Assembly: GCF_014192395.1 (NCBI RefSeq) | Contig: NZ_JACHXW010000017.1 | Location: 107,430 to 159,400, forward strand | Source: Paenibacillus endophyticus | Lineage (GTDB): Bacteria; Bacillota; Bacilli; Paenibacillales; Paenibacillaceae | Length of the DNA: 51,971 nt | Direction of reading: 5' to 3' | Shown here: piece after piece, positions 33,546 to 44,000 of the stretch | Layout: every line of letters begins with the position of its first letter | How positions within the stretch are numbered: the first letter of the stretch is position 1 | The notes under the pieces: model-generated | The model's input: only the letters and a program-made list of their open reading frames with translations | Database searches by the model: none | Told to the model about the DNA's origin: nothing | Translations under genes and position numbers: made by a program

Positions 33546-34853
33546 ATGAACGTGAAGAAGAGAAAATGGCTATTATTTGTAGCTACGATGATGCTCACGG
33601 TGTTTGTATTGCAGCCAACTGGAGGGGAAGCGGCTTCTCTAAGCGATATTAAGAAACAGATTGCAGCTGCCAAAGCCGAGATGAGGGCAGCCGAACAGCG
33701 CGCTGCTAAGGCAGAGAGAGAGGCAGCAAGCGTGAAGCAGCAAGCTGCGAATGCGCACAAGCAGGCTGAAGCTGCAGAGAATGAGAAGGGAACCATCCAG
33801 GATAAGAAGGCAGAAGCCCTTGCTTCGATTAACAACATCATGGCCGAGATTGATAATGTAGTCATTAACAAAACAAATGCGCTTGCGCAGCGTGATGCTA
33901 AGGAAGAAGAGCTGCTGCAGACAGGTCTTGAATTAGACCAAGCTGAGGAGCGGGTGAATACTCGTGACGAGCTGTTGCAATCTCGCATGCGCCTCATGTA
34001 TACGAACGGATTTGTTTCATACATGGACGTACTCCTAAGCGCGACGAGTTTCACTGATTTCATTGACCGTTTCGATGCTCTTCAATCCATCTTGTCTCAG
34101 GACCGCGATATATTGGCAGAGCAAAGGGAAGAAAAGGAGCTTGTCGCCCTCAAGAAAGTTGAGGTAGAGAAGCAATTTGGCGAAATGTCTAAGATCTATG
34201 AAAAGCTTGAGATGTATGAGGCTCATCTGGCTAAGAAGGAAGAAGAGAAGCAGTTAATGATTGCGAGCTACAACAGCAACATTCAGCAGCTTGACGGCAA
34301 ACTTGACCAAATAGACAGTAAGCTTCATCAAATAGACAGTACGCTCGAGGAGCTTGAAGGAATTAGCAAGGAGCAGGAAGATTTGCTTATGGCTCTTGCA
34401 GCCAAAGTGTCCAAGCTAAATGCAGAGAAAAATAATATCTCGAATCCGTATAGCGGCGGTAAGCTAGGCATGCCGATTAGGGATAACTACCGGATTAGCT
34501 CTAACTTCGGTACGCGGGTCCATCCGATTTCGGGCAAGAAGCATACGCATACAGGAATCGATTTCGCAGCACCACAGGGTACAGATATTTATGCCGCCGA
34601 GGATGGCGTTGTGCTAGTAGCCCAGAGCTGGAGCAGCTACGGCAACTGCGTCATCATTGACCATGGCAATGGCTTATGGACGCTATACGGTCATATTCGC
34701 AATGGCGGAATTAAGGTTGAAAAAGGCGAAAAGGTTCAAAAAGGCCAAAAAATCGCCGAGGTTGGCAGTACGGGCAATTCGACCGGACCGCATTTGCATT
34801 TCGAAGTACGTAAAAACCAGACGCCGGTTAATCCGAGCAGCTATTTAAAATAG
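33546..34853 (+). CDS. Coiled-coil murein endopeptidase with active M23 (LytM) domain
   Basis: About 435 residues. A signal peptide is present (KKRKWLLFVATMMLTVFVLQ, cleavage near GEAAS). A long Ala/Glu/Lys coiled coil covers about 30-290. The M23 domain covers about 305-430, with the first His and Asp zinc ligands in HTGIDFAA and the HLHFE motif with the catalytic and third-ligand His. All ligands are present, unlike EnvC of E. coli, which has lost them and only activates amidases. Being directly after ftsX, this is probably the hydrolase that FtsEX controls (the role of PcsB or CwlO elsewhere). The start is uncertain: ATG 33546, GTG 33540, or GTG 33552, which suits the AGGTGG spacing best. 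Confidence 0.9.
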   Translation: MNVKKRKWLLFVATMMLTVFVLQPTGGEAASLSDIKKQIAAAKAEMRAAEQRAAKAEREAASVKQQAANAHKQAEAAENEKGTIQDKKAEALASINNIMAEIDNVVINKTNALAQRDAKEEELLQTGLELDQAEERVNTRDELLQSRMRLMYTNGFVSYMDVLLSATSFTDFIDRFDALQSILSQDRDILAEQREEKELVALKKVEVEKQFGEMSKIYEKLEMYEAHLAKKEEEKQLMIASYNSNIQQLDGKLDQIDSKLHQIDSTLEELEGISKEQEDLLMALAAKVSKLNAEKNNISNPYSGGKLGMPIRDNYRISSNFGTRVHPISGKKHTHTGIDFAAPQGTDIYAAEDGVVLVAQSWSSYGNCVIIDHGNGLWTLYGHIRNGGIKVEKGEKVQKGQKIAEVGSTGNSTGPHLHFEVRKNQTPVNPSSYLK

Positions 34854-34890
34854 GGTTTATTCATAGTGCATTATTCAAAACGCATTTTCA

Positions 34891-34932
34891 GAGGCAGCCC
34901 ATGTGGCTGCCTCGTTTGAAATTTTGACCGCT
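34891..34932 (+). terminator. Possible terminator after the M23 hydrolase gene
   Basis: GAGGCAGCC / GGCTGCCTC (34891-34899, 34905-34913), loop CATGT, followed by GTTTGAAATTTT. The stem is perfect but the T-run is broken. Confidence 0.6.
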
Positions 34933-35047
34933 TACCTGACGAAATGATCATCTTTGCCGGATAAGACAAATAATTGCAAACAAATTGTCATATACTAGGG
35001 TGGTCTTAAAGCTAAGACCGTGGAAGATGAGAAGGTGGTGTAGACAG

Positions 35048-36505
35048 GTGCATTTCAAAGGACGTACAGTATTCGCGTTCGTTATGCTGACGATGATTGC
35101 CTCCGTGCTCGTGACGCTTACGATCGCGGACCAAATGATCAATCCGGATCAGCATTCGGCACCTGCCCTCACAGCGTCTGCGAGTGACGATGGTGAGCAG
35201 TTCGGGCTGAAAGAGGACGAGCTAACGAAGTTAAATGCGGTACTGGAATTAATCGAGACCAAATATTATCAAAAGGTTGACCGCCATGAGCTGCTAGACG
35301 GCGCGGTCAGCGGCATGATGTCCTCGCTTGATGATCCTTATTCCGTTTATATGGAGAAGGATGTCGCGCAGCATTTCTCGGAATCGATCGAGGGATCGTT
35401 TACCGGCATTGGAGCGGAAGTCACGCTTGAGAATGGCAAAATCGTAGTCGTTTCGCCGATTAAAGGATCGCCGGCCGAGCGCTCGGGACTGCTTGCAAAG
35501 GATGTCCTGCTTTCAGTAAATGGCGCCAAGCTTGATGGTTTGAATCTGCAGGATGCCGTCGCCAAAATTCGCGGTCCAAAAGGAACGAAAGCGAAGATTC
35601 AGGTGCAGCGGGCAGGCTTCTCCGACCCGATTCAGCTTGTGCTGATCCGTGACGACATTGATGTGGAAACGGTATATGGCAAGCTGCGGAAAGATGGGAC
35701 AGGGGTCATCGAGATCAGGCAGTTTTCACTGCATACGGCTGAGCGCTTCAAGCAGGAGCTTGCGAAGCTGGAGGAGCAAGGCATGAAGGGACTCGTACTG
35801 GATGTGCGCAACAATCCAGGCGGCGTGCTGCCCGTTGTGGTGGACATCGCCCAATCCTTTTTGGATAAAGGGGCAACGGTCGTCCAAGTAGAGGATCGGG
35901 AAGGCAAACGGGAGAAAACGTTGTCTAAAGGCGAGAGCAAAACGTACCCGATTGCCGTTCTTATGAATAACGGAAGCGCAAGCGCCTCGGAAATATTGGC
36001 TGGAGCTTTGCAAGAGAGTGCCGGAGCGAAGCTTGTTGGCGAAACATCCTTCGGAAAAGGCACGGTACAGGTGAGCTACAACAAGGCGCTTGGTGACGGG
36101 AGCCTTTTGAAGATGACCATTGCGAAATGGTTGACGCCAAAGGGAAATTGGATCCATGAAAATGGAATCAAGCCGGATATTGCCATAGAGCCTCCTGATT
36201 TGTATAAGGTAGCTAGGCTGGCGCTTGAAGAGACGCTGAAGCCGGATACCCTTGGCGAACAGGTGCGCAGCGTGCAAATTATGCTGCATGGCCTCGGCTA
36301 TGAACCGAAGCGGGAAGATGGCTATTATGGCCTAGAAACGGTTGAGGCGGTTAAGAAATTCCAGGCTGAGCATAGCCTGCCGACTACGGGACAAGTCGAT
36401 AAGCTAACCGGTGAAGCGCTTGAAGCCGCGGTTATTAAATGGATTCAGGATGAGAAAAACGATACCCAGCTGCATGAAGCAATTAAAGCGGTAAGCAGGA
36501 AATAA
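35048..36505 (+). CDS. ctpB: C-terminal processing protease CtpB-like (S41) with PG-binding domain
   Basis: About 485 residues. N-terminal signal anchor (VFAFVMLTMIASVLVTLTIA), then a cap region, a PDZ domain (about 95-185, FTGIGAEVTLENGKIVV...GSPAERSGLLAKDVLLSVNG), and the S41 core. Catalytic Ser is in NNGSASASEILAGAL and Lys in GETSFGKGTVQ. The last ~75 residues are a peptidoglycan-binding_1 domain (LGEQVRSVQIMLHGLGYEP...). In Bacillus CtpB cleaves a sporulation regulator protein; its role here may differ. The GTG at 35048 follows AAGGTGGTG; an upstream frame to 34985 lacks a ribosome binding site. It lies between the ftsEX cluster and the MinJ-like gene, as in B. subtilis. Confidence 0.92.
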   Translation: MHFKGRTVFAFVMLTMIASVLVTLTIADQMINPDQHSAPALTASASDDGEQFGLKEDELTKLNAVLELIETKYYQKVDRHELLDGAVSGMMSSLDDPYSVYMEKDVAQHFSESIEGSFTGIGAEVTLENGKIVVVSPIKGSPAERSGLLAKDVLLSVNGAKLDGLNLQDAVAKIRGPKGTKAKIQVQRAGFSDPIQLVLIRDDIDVETVYGKLRKDGTGVIEIRQFSLHTAERFKQELAKLEEQGMKGLVLDVRNNPGGVLPVVVDIAQSFLDKGATVVQVEDREGKREKTLSKGESKTYPIAVLMNNGSASASEILAGALQESAGAKLVGETSFGKGTVQVSYNKALGDGSLLKMTIAKWLTPKGNWIHENGIKPDIAIEPPDLYKVARLALEETLKPDTLGEQVRSVQIMLHGLGYEPKREDGYYGLETVEAVKKFQAEHSLPTTGQVDKLTGEALEAAVIKWIQDEKNDTQLHEAIKAVSRK

Positions 36506-36529
36506 TCCGGATGTGTCGAATGAATAAGA

Positions 36530-36568
36530 GGTTGACTCTGTTTAACGGAGTCGGCCTTTTATTTTTTT
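36530..36568 (+). terminator. Terminator after ctpB
   Basis: GGTTGACTC / GAGTCGGCC (36530-36538, 36548-36556; two G-T pairs) then TTTTATTTTTTT. It lies within the upstream extension of the next reading frame, which supports a start at 36610 for that gene. Confidence 0.85.
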
Positions 36569-36609
36569 GCGAAAGCGGGAAATGCGGAACGAGCGAAGGA
36601 GTGTTAGCT

Positions 36610-37908
36610 ATGGAAACGGCGAACGAGTTGCTGGAAATGCTCGGGAAAGCGGCTGTCCAATTAGTTGCACAGCCATTTTATTATATTGCGGTATTGTTTA
36701 TCATTTTACAATTTACAAGGCAGATACGAATGGAACGGCAATTGTTCGCGGTTAAACTGCATAATTGGCCCAGCTTGGTTTTGAAAGCGCTGTTCGCTGG
36801 CTTGGTTATAGGCATAGCCGTGTCTATCGCGGGTGCCTTTGTCGGGGTAGCATTAACGGGAACGGCAGTGATATGGTTATGGGCAGTAGCGGCTATTTTA
36901 ATGCTCATACGCATACGTTATTTATGCTTCGCTTATAGTGCAGGCGTCATTACCCTTCTACAGTGGGTTGTGGGCTTCACCGCATTGGCGGAGAGAACAG
37001 ACTGGCTAGGCTCAATGGCGGTTTCGCTGGCAAGCATTGACGCGGCTGGGCTGTTGGTTTTAGTAGCGCTGCTGCATCTGGCAGAAGCCATACTCGTACG
37101 CTGGCAGGGTGACCGGCTGGCAACACCGTTATTCCTGGAAGGGAAAAGAGGCAAGCTTGTTGGCGGTTATATGCTTCAGGGCTTCTGGCCAGTACCGCTG
37201 CTGATGCTAGTTCCGACGAATATAAGTGGAGCGTCCACGGCAGCACTCCCTTGGACGCCGCTCTTTGGAGCAGATTGGTCGCAGGGCTGGTCATTCGTAG
37301 CCTTGCCGATGATTATAGGATTCACGGAGATGACAAGATCGTTGTTGCCTCGCGAGAAAGCGAAGCATGCGGCGAGAGGCTTGCTCTTGTACAGCATCTG
37401 TTTGGCAGCCGCTGCTCTAATAGCGTGGTGGCAGCCTATTCTGCTGCCGGTTGCTGCCGGTGCCTCGCTCCTGCTGCATGAAGCGATCATATGGAGAAGC
37501 CGAGTGAAGGAAGCGGGACAGTCCCCTTTGTTTGTACATGATTCACGGGGCTTGCGAATACTAGGTATCGTGCCTGGGACGCCTGCAGCGGCTATGGGAC
37601 TTGCGACGGGCGAGATTCTGCATAAGGTGAATGGCGTGCGCGTGAAGTCAAAGGAGGACCTGTACGAGGCTCTCGTACAGAACTCCGCGTTTTGCAAGCT
37701 GGAGGTACTCAATTTGGATGGGGAAATTAAATTCGCGCAGCGAGCACGTTTCGCCGGTGAGCATCATCAGCTTGGCGTCATCCTTGCTCCCGATGAGCAG
37801 GCCAACTACTATGCATCCGCCGGACCTGCTTCCTTGGTCGAGCTGCTTCGCAGCTATCATGCATCGAATCGACGAGGGGCTCATCACGCAAAGGAAGCGA
37901 AGCATTAA
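36610..37908 (+). CDS. minJ: MinJ-like multispanning PDZ membrane protein
   Basis: About 432 residues. About eight hydrophobic segments fill residues ~20-300 (FYYIAVLFIILQF, AGLVIGIAVSIAGAFVGVAL, AVIWLWAVAAILMLI, LLVLVALLHLAEAIL, LLLYSICLAAAALIAWW and others). A PDZ domain follows at about 310-400 (RILGIVPGTPAAAMGLATGEILHKVNGV), and the C-terminus is basic. This layout and the place after ctpB match MinJ of Bacillus subtilis, which bridges DivIVA and MinD to restrict septum placement; function is by analogy. ATG 36610 follows AAGGAG; a longer reading frame to 36511 runs through the ctpB terminator and is unlikely. Confidence 0.8.
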   Translation: METANELLEMLGKAAVQLVAQPFYYIAVLFIILQFTRQIRMERQLFAVKLHNWPSLVLKALFAGLVIGIAVSIAGAFVGVALTGTAVIWLWAVAAILMLIRIRYLCFAYSAGVITLLQWVVGFTALAERTDWLGSMAVSLASIDAAGLLVLVALLHLAEAILVRWQGDRLATPLFLEGKRGKLVGGYMLQGFWPVPLLMLVPTNISGASTAALPWTPLFGADWSQGWSFVALPMIIGFTEMTRSLLPREKAKHAARGLLLYSICLAAAALIAWWQPILLPVAAGASLLLHEAIIWRSRVKEAGQSPLFVHDSRGLRILGIVPGTPAAAMGLATGEILHKVNGVRVKSKEDLYEALVQNSAFCKLEVLNLDGEIKFAQRARFAGEHHQLGVILAPDEQANYYASAGPASLVELLRSYHASNRRGAHHAKEAKH

Positions 37909-37923
37909 GCGATTGTAAAAGAA

Positions 37924-37972
37924 AACAGACTGCATACGGATGATAATCAGCCGCATGCAGTCTGTTTTTTTA
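37924..37972. terminator. Terminator between minJ-like and giant surface gene (probably bidirectional)
   Basis: AACAGACTGCATACGG / CCGCATGCAGTCTGTT (37924-37939, 37951-37966; one mismatch) is followed by a T-run on plus. The minus-strand side carries TTTTCTTTT, so it may also serve the convergent giant gene. Confidence 0.88.
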
Positions 37973-38034
37973 AAATATAGGAAAGTATATCATTTTCCAA
38001 CTTTCTCTATATCTCTACGCGAAACGTTAGCTTA

Positions 38035-38050
38035 GCCGCCAGAGGGCGGC
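38035..38050 (-). repeat. Hairpin just after the giant gene's stop
   Basis: AGCCGCC / GGCGGCT with a 4-base loop lies directly downstream of the stop codon at 38060. No T-run follows, so it may protect the mRNA end while termination occurs at 37924-37972. Confidence 0.5.
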
Positions 38051-38059
38051 TTCAGCCGT

Positions 38060-41000
38060 TTACGCTTGTGCTTTCTTACGTTTGAAACGAAGCGCTACTC
38101 CAAGAATAAGCAAGCTTAAACCTAGGATTTGCATCATCAGATAACTCTCTTCTCCCGTTTTTGGAAGGTTGGTGACCGGTGGCGTAGTACCCGCATCAAT
38201 ACCGCCTTGTGGAACTTCAACGTCGATTTCGAAGAAAATTTCTTCTTCATTGCCGTCTTTGTCCTTCACGATAATAGAGAACTGATCCTTGCCCGTATAG
38301 CCTGGATTCGGTGTATAAACCCAATTTCCTTTGTCGTCGACTTTAACTGTACCGTGCTCTGGCTTCTCGCCAACGCTCGGCTTGCTGTCTTTTGGAATAT
38401 CGACATTTCCTTCAATTGGTTTATCCTGCTCCGTCGTTTCATGCTCTACAGGTGGTTTTTCTTCACCTGGGGAAGTCGGAGGATTGGTTGGATCTACCGG
38501 AACCTCAGGATCTGGACCGCCTGGCGTTAAAGGTGGAAGTACTGGTGGCAAAACGGGTGGAAGAACGGGCGGCGTTGGAGCCGTGTACAAGCCCAAATCG
38601 ATCGTCAGATCTTCCCATCCATTAGGCGCGCTTTGTCCAATGTGAATGATATCCGTATAACCCTCTTTTGTTTTGTTGGAGTCCTCGGCAGCAGAGAGGC
38701 CATCTGCTTCTGCTATTGTAGGAATATATCCAGCAGGAATCATAAATTGAACATAATATTGTCCGTTAATAAGATGATCAAACAAATAATAGCCAGGCTT
38801 GCCGTCGTTGTCATTAGCCGTTTTCGTTTGCTCAAGAAAGTTTTTATCCTTGTCAAATAGCTTAACAACGACACCGTTAAAGCCTGTTTCAACCGCTTCG
38901 TCCTGCTTGCCGTTCGAATTGCCGTCGTACCATACATAATTACCGATTTTACCTTTGGCAATCAACCCAAGATCAATCGTGTGGTCAATCCATCCTTCGG
39001 TGTGTCCAATCGTGATGATGGATGTGATTCCACTGTCATCCGTAGGGTTCGAATCTAGAGCTAAATTGGAGCCTGCACCAGCTGCGGTCTTTTCATAATC
39101 AATCGGATAGACGAACTGTACGAAATAGTTGCCTTCACGCAGATTATCGAACAGATAGTAGCCAGGCTTGCCGTCTGGACCGGTTATCGTTGTTGTTTCT
39201 TCATATGGTGCACCGGTTGCAGAGTCCTTGTACAGGTTGACTGTGATGCCGTTAATCCCTTGTGCAGCATTCTCGTTTTGAATGCCGTCACGGTTGCGGT
39301 CCAGCCATACATAGTTGCCAATCTCGCCTTTAGCGATCAGTCCCAAATCGATGCTTGCATCAATCCAACCAGCCGCTTCGCCGATTTCAATTTTTGCAGT
39401 AGTATGGGTGCCGTTTGTTCCATTAGAATCGATTCCGTCATTGTCGCCGCTTTCCGCTACAGTTTTCTCATAGTCGGTTGGCAGAACGAACTGTACGAAA
39501 TAATCGCCTTCGAGCAGCTCTTTGAAGCTATAGTAGCCTGGTTTGCCGCTTGGATCGTTGGCTGTAGTCGTTTGTGCTACTGGAGTACCGGTTGCTGTGT
39601 CCTTGTATAGCTTGACGACAACACCATTAATGCCATCTGAATCTTTCTCATTCTGAATGCCGTCACGGTTGCGGTCATGCCATACATAATCGCCTAAGCT
39701 GCCGATTCCGATAAGCCCTAAATCGATCGTCAGATCATTCCAGCCACTTGGTGCTGATGCGCCAATCTCGATGACTTGAGTGAAGCCGTTCGTTGTCGAA
39801 TTGGAGTCATCTGTCGTTGTTGTGCCAGACGCGGATGCTTTTGCAAGCCCAAAGATGCTCGGCACTTCAAATTCGACATAATAATTCCCGCCGACTAGGT
39901 GCTCGAATAAATAATAACCAGGATCACCAGCCGTATCATTTCCAGTTACGGTTTCTTCAAGCAGAACTTTGTTTTGATCGTATAGCCTGACTTTGATGCC
40001 ATTGACGCCGTCTTTCTCTTCCTCGTCTTGCTTGCCGTTATTGTCGCGGTCTACCCATACATAGTTACCGATGCTGCCTTTGCCGACTAGACCCAAATCA
40101 ATCGTGTGATCAATCCAGCCAGCCGCTTCTCCGATAACAATTTGCTGCGTAACTCCGCTGTTGTTTGTTTCGTTAGAGTCTGTACCTGAGTCAGGAACAG
40201 TTCCTTCAACCGTTTTGCTGTAGTCGTTAGGAATAACGAACTGTACGAAATAGTTGCCAGACAACAAGTGATCGAATAGATAGTAGCCAGGGTTTCCGCT
40301 GCCATCGTTCGTTGTTGTCGTAGTAGCAATAGCTGTACCATTCGGGTTATCCTTGAACAGCTTGACGACGATACCGTTAATGCCATTCTTTTCTAGCTCG
40401 TTTTGAATGCCGTCACGGTTGCGATCCAGCCATACATAATTGCCGATCTCACCGCGGGGATATAAGCCAAGGTCAATTGTTGGATCATCAGGAGCAAGGG
40501 CCGTAAGCACAATGTCTGCCGTTACACCCGATGCATCAATCGCATTGGAATCCGTGGCGATCGTGTCTTGATTTGATTTAGTTACATCATAGTCGTTCGG
40601 TACGACAAACTGAACGTGATAAGTTGCAAAAGGCAATCCTTTGAACGAATAATGACCAGCTTTTCCATCCTTGTCGCGAGTAAGCGTTGTAGCAATGACG
40701 TGATTGCCTGCATCAAGCAGTTTCACAGTAATGCCGTTAATGCCGTTCTCGCTTGCATCTTGAATGCCGTCTTCGTTTAGGTCAAACCATACGTAGTCGC
40801 CGATAGATCCTCGCGGATCGCCTGTGACCGGAATTTCATGCGTATCCGTTACAGGAGGCGTTTGCGCTGGGTCAGCTTTAACCGTATTCACGATGGAGGC
40901 ACCGCTAACGTCAGCATTTGTTAATTGATACGGATAAGTAATTTCAATCGACTTTCCTGCTTCCAATGAAGGAATGGATGGAATGCCAGAAACCTTCGTG

Positions 41001-44000
41001 TCCGTAATGACGATATTCGTCAATGTGCTGCTGCCTGTGTTCGTGACCGTTACGAGGTAATCGATCCAATCACCTTCATCAGCACTTGATGCAGATGTTC
41101 TGCTGCTTGTTTTTACTACATTGACGCCTGCAGTAGGAATGCTTTCTGGATCCTCCAGAGGTTTGTCAGCTTCATTGTAATAAACGGTTGCCTTATTATC
41201 GAGATCGCTTAAATCGAAATCATCTGATGTTACGGAATATGTGCCATCTAGCACAATCTTCTTGCCAGGAGCTAACTTCTTAATCACGATATAAGGTTCG
41301 GTTCCTGAATTGCTTACGCTTGAAATAAGATCAGGACGCGAGTGCGTATTGCCGTTTATTGCAATAGAAGAGCCGTCGTACGTTAGCTTCGTGAAAGCAA
41401 AGCCTGCTTGATTGCGATCAAGCGTGTCCTGCACTTTAATGTTGTGTAAAGTAACCGATGAAGTGTTTGTAAATTCGATTTTATATTGCACTTCGTTGCC
41501 TGCAACAACGTAGCTAGTACTTGGCGCTTCTGTTGAAGAGCCTTTAGCTACAGCTTCAATTGTCTTGACCAAAGAAGCTGACGGGAACGAAGGAACCACA
41601 GAACCCTCTTCTACAAGACCTAAATCGATCGTGAAGTTTTTGATTTTATCCGTGTCTAAAACATCAATGGTGATGATGTCTGTACGATATGGCGTATGCG
41701 TATCGATAGGAGCACGTTTAGTGACTAAATTTGAGTCGGTATCTTCTTCGTGTGCAGGATCTGCTCCCGGCGTATTAGCCGTTGTCGGGGAATATCTCTC
41801 CGGCAGAACAAACTCGACTTCATATTCACCGGTAGGAAGGCCTTGGAACAAATAGTAGCCGGGGCTTCCATTTTGGTGATAGCCGGTAATCGTTTCTTTA
41901 TACGGAGTGGCTACTCCATCCTTATACTTATAAAGGTTAACCTTTATACCGTTTATCCCGGCGCCTTGCCCGCTGTCCCCAGGATATTCTTCGTCCTGAA
42001 TGCCGTTGCGGTTGCTGTCGAACCAGACGAAGTTCCCGATCTCGCCAAGCGGAACATGTTGATTGGTAGGATGCACCAGGAATCCGACTTTGTTAGGTTC
42101 TGCAGGCAGCATCGTTCTGCCGCTAGCTGCGCTTGTTGCTTGAATAGCAAAGGAGTTCCATGCTACTTTTCCAGTTTCAGTTCCTACTGGGGCGTTCATG
42201 TCCCAGCTAAGAACAATATAGTCACCTGGAGCCAAATCATTGCTACCGTCACTGCCTTTAATGTTTTTGATCTCAAAGTACAGCGATTGAATATCGGTTA
42301 GGTCATCACTTGTGAAGCTTGCTTGATTAATCCAGCCGTTCTTGCTGCCAACCGCATTGGGAAAGTTCACGATGGCGCTTTTGTCAGCTGAAAGACTGTA
42401 ATATACATTCAGATCGTAGGTGACGGTTTTGCTTGGGCCGCCACTCTCAGGGACATAAGTAAATGTTTTTCCGGTACCTGAGGTTGGAGCTGAAGCAAGG
42501 TTTGGACGCCATTCGGAACCACGAGCCGTGTTTCCGAGTACGGATTGGTCACCGATAAACGGAAGGATATCGATTGCGTCAACCTTGGATAAACGAGTAT
42601 TACCGCTGTTCTGTATAACCAGCTTGTAATCGGCTGAGCCGCCCTCATAGGTAGAACTGAATCTCGGGAATTCCGTATATTCAGAGCCTCCTACTACGCG
42701 TTCAAAAGGTGTAAATGAAATCGCTGGTTCCCCGCTGTAGCCGCCAGAGTTAGCGACGTCGAATACGGGTGCGAGATCTCCTTTGTTCCATTTTGCTGAT
42801 TTAACGACAGCTGCCAAACTGACGACTACGGGTGCACTTGCATTGACATAATAGCGCTCAACAGGGTCAGCAGGATTAATGACAAACCCTAGAGCTGTTC
42901 CTGAGCGTCCTGTATTGTCGGAGGCCCAGCCCGGGAAGTCGGAAGGAGCAAATGGATTGCTATTCTGATCATGCCAGAACTGTGTTGTCGAGTTAGTTGG
43001 AGCTGCATAAAGATTGTTGACGTAATTAACCGATCCGCCTGTTGCTAGGGCGCCTGCGCGGATTTGACCACTGTAGGTAATGGTTAGCTGCGTACCTGGA
43101 TCAAGAGAAATGCCTGCAGGCCATGACCATTTGGCAAGTGTTTTGCCATTCAAGTCGGGCAGTATTTCTAATTTCGGAGGTACTGCGCCAGCGGGCAAAC
43201 CGGTAATCGTAAAGGACGCGGCTAGTGCTGTTGTTACATCAATCTGTTTCGGATTGGTATAGTAATTAAAATCCTGTGGCAGAAGGTCATAAATGATAGG
43301 ATCTACCCATGGACCGGTCGCGTCTATTTTATTGCTCACTTTAATCGTAAATGGAACGATACTAAGTGGACCGTAAAATGCGCCTCCGGGCTGATTGTCC
43401 TTCGAAGCGGTAAGCCAAGGCTTCGGCTCATTAATAAGGAATGTCGATGGTGCCTTTCCAGGTGTTTTGGCAGCATATGCCCAGTTGCCAGGCGTTACTT
43501 CGGTCAAGGCGTCATAGGCAATGACGGCACAGTTTTTGATGATATCTCCTTGCTCGACACTCGGGTCCGCATTCGAAGTTACCGTACCGCAAGCAGCGTT
43601 CTCGCTTGATCTAGCGCCAGTTGCCGTGTCTAAAACCGTTCCTTTAATTTCAATTCCGCCGATTGTTTGATTGATAGGCAGCGTTGCGAAATTCCAAGAG
43701 ACACTGACTAAAGAGTCGCCTGCAGGCACAATAATATTGCCCGAAGGACCAATGGTTAGTGTACTGCCTGTCGATGCTTTTTCAATTGCATTGCCGCTGG
43801 CGTTTGGAGTGAAAGATTGTACTCCGCCATTTTTCAATACATAAGAAAAAGAGGTCCATTGACGGTTTGGCATTTTCAATTGCGTATACGAAAGCTCCGT
43901 CGGAAGCGTATCGGTCAGAACCAAATTGCGAAGCTCTGAATTCGCGCCTGTAGCTGTATTCGTAATACCGCCAATGGTATAGGTTTGTTCTTGTCCGTGC

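Noticed and set aside
38590..42055. Regular repeats that could suggest a CRISPR array
   Set aside because: Period of about 365 bases inside one reading frame; encodes SdrD-B-type protein domains.
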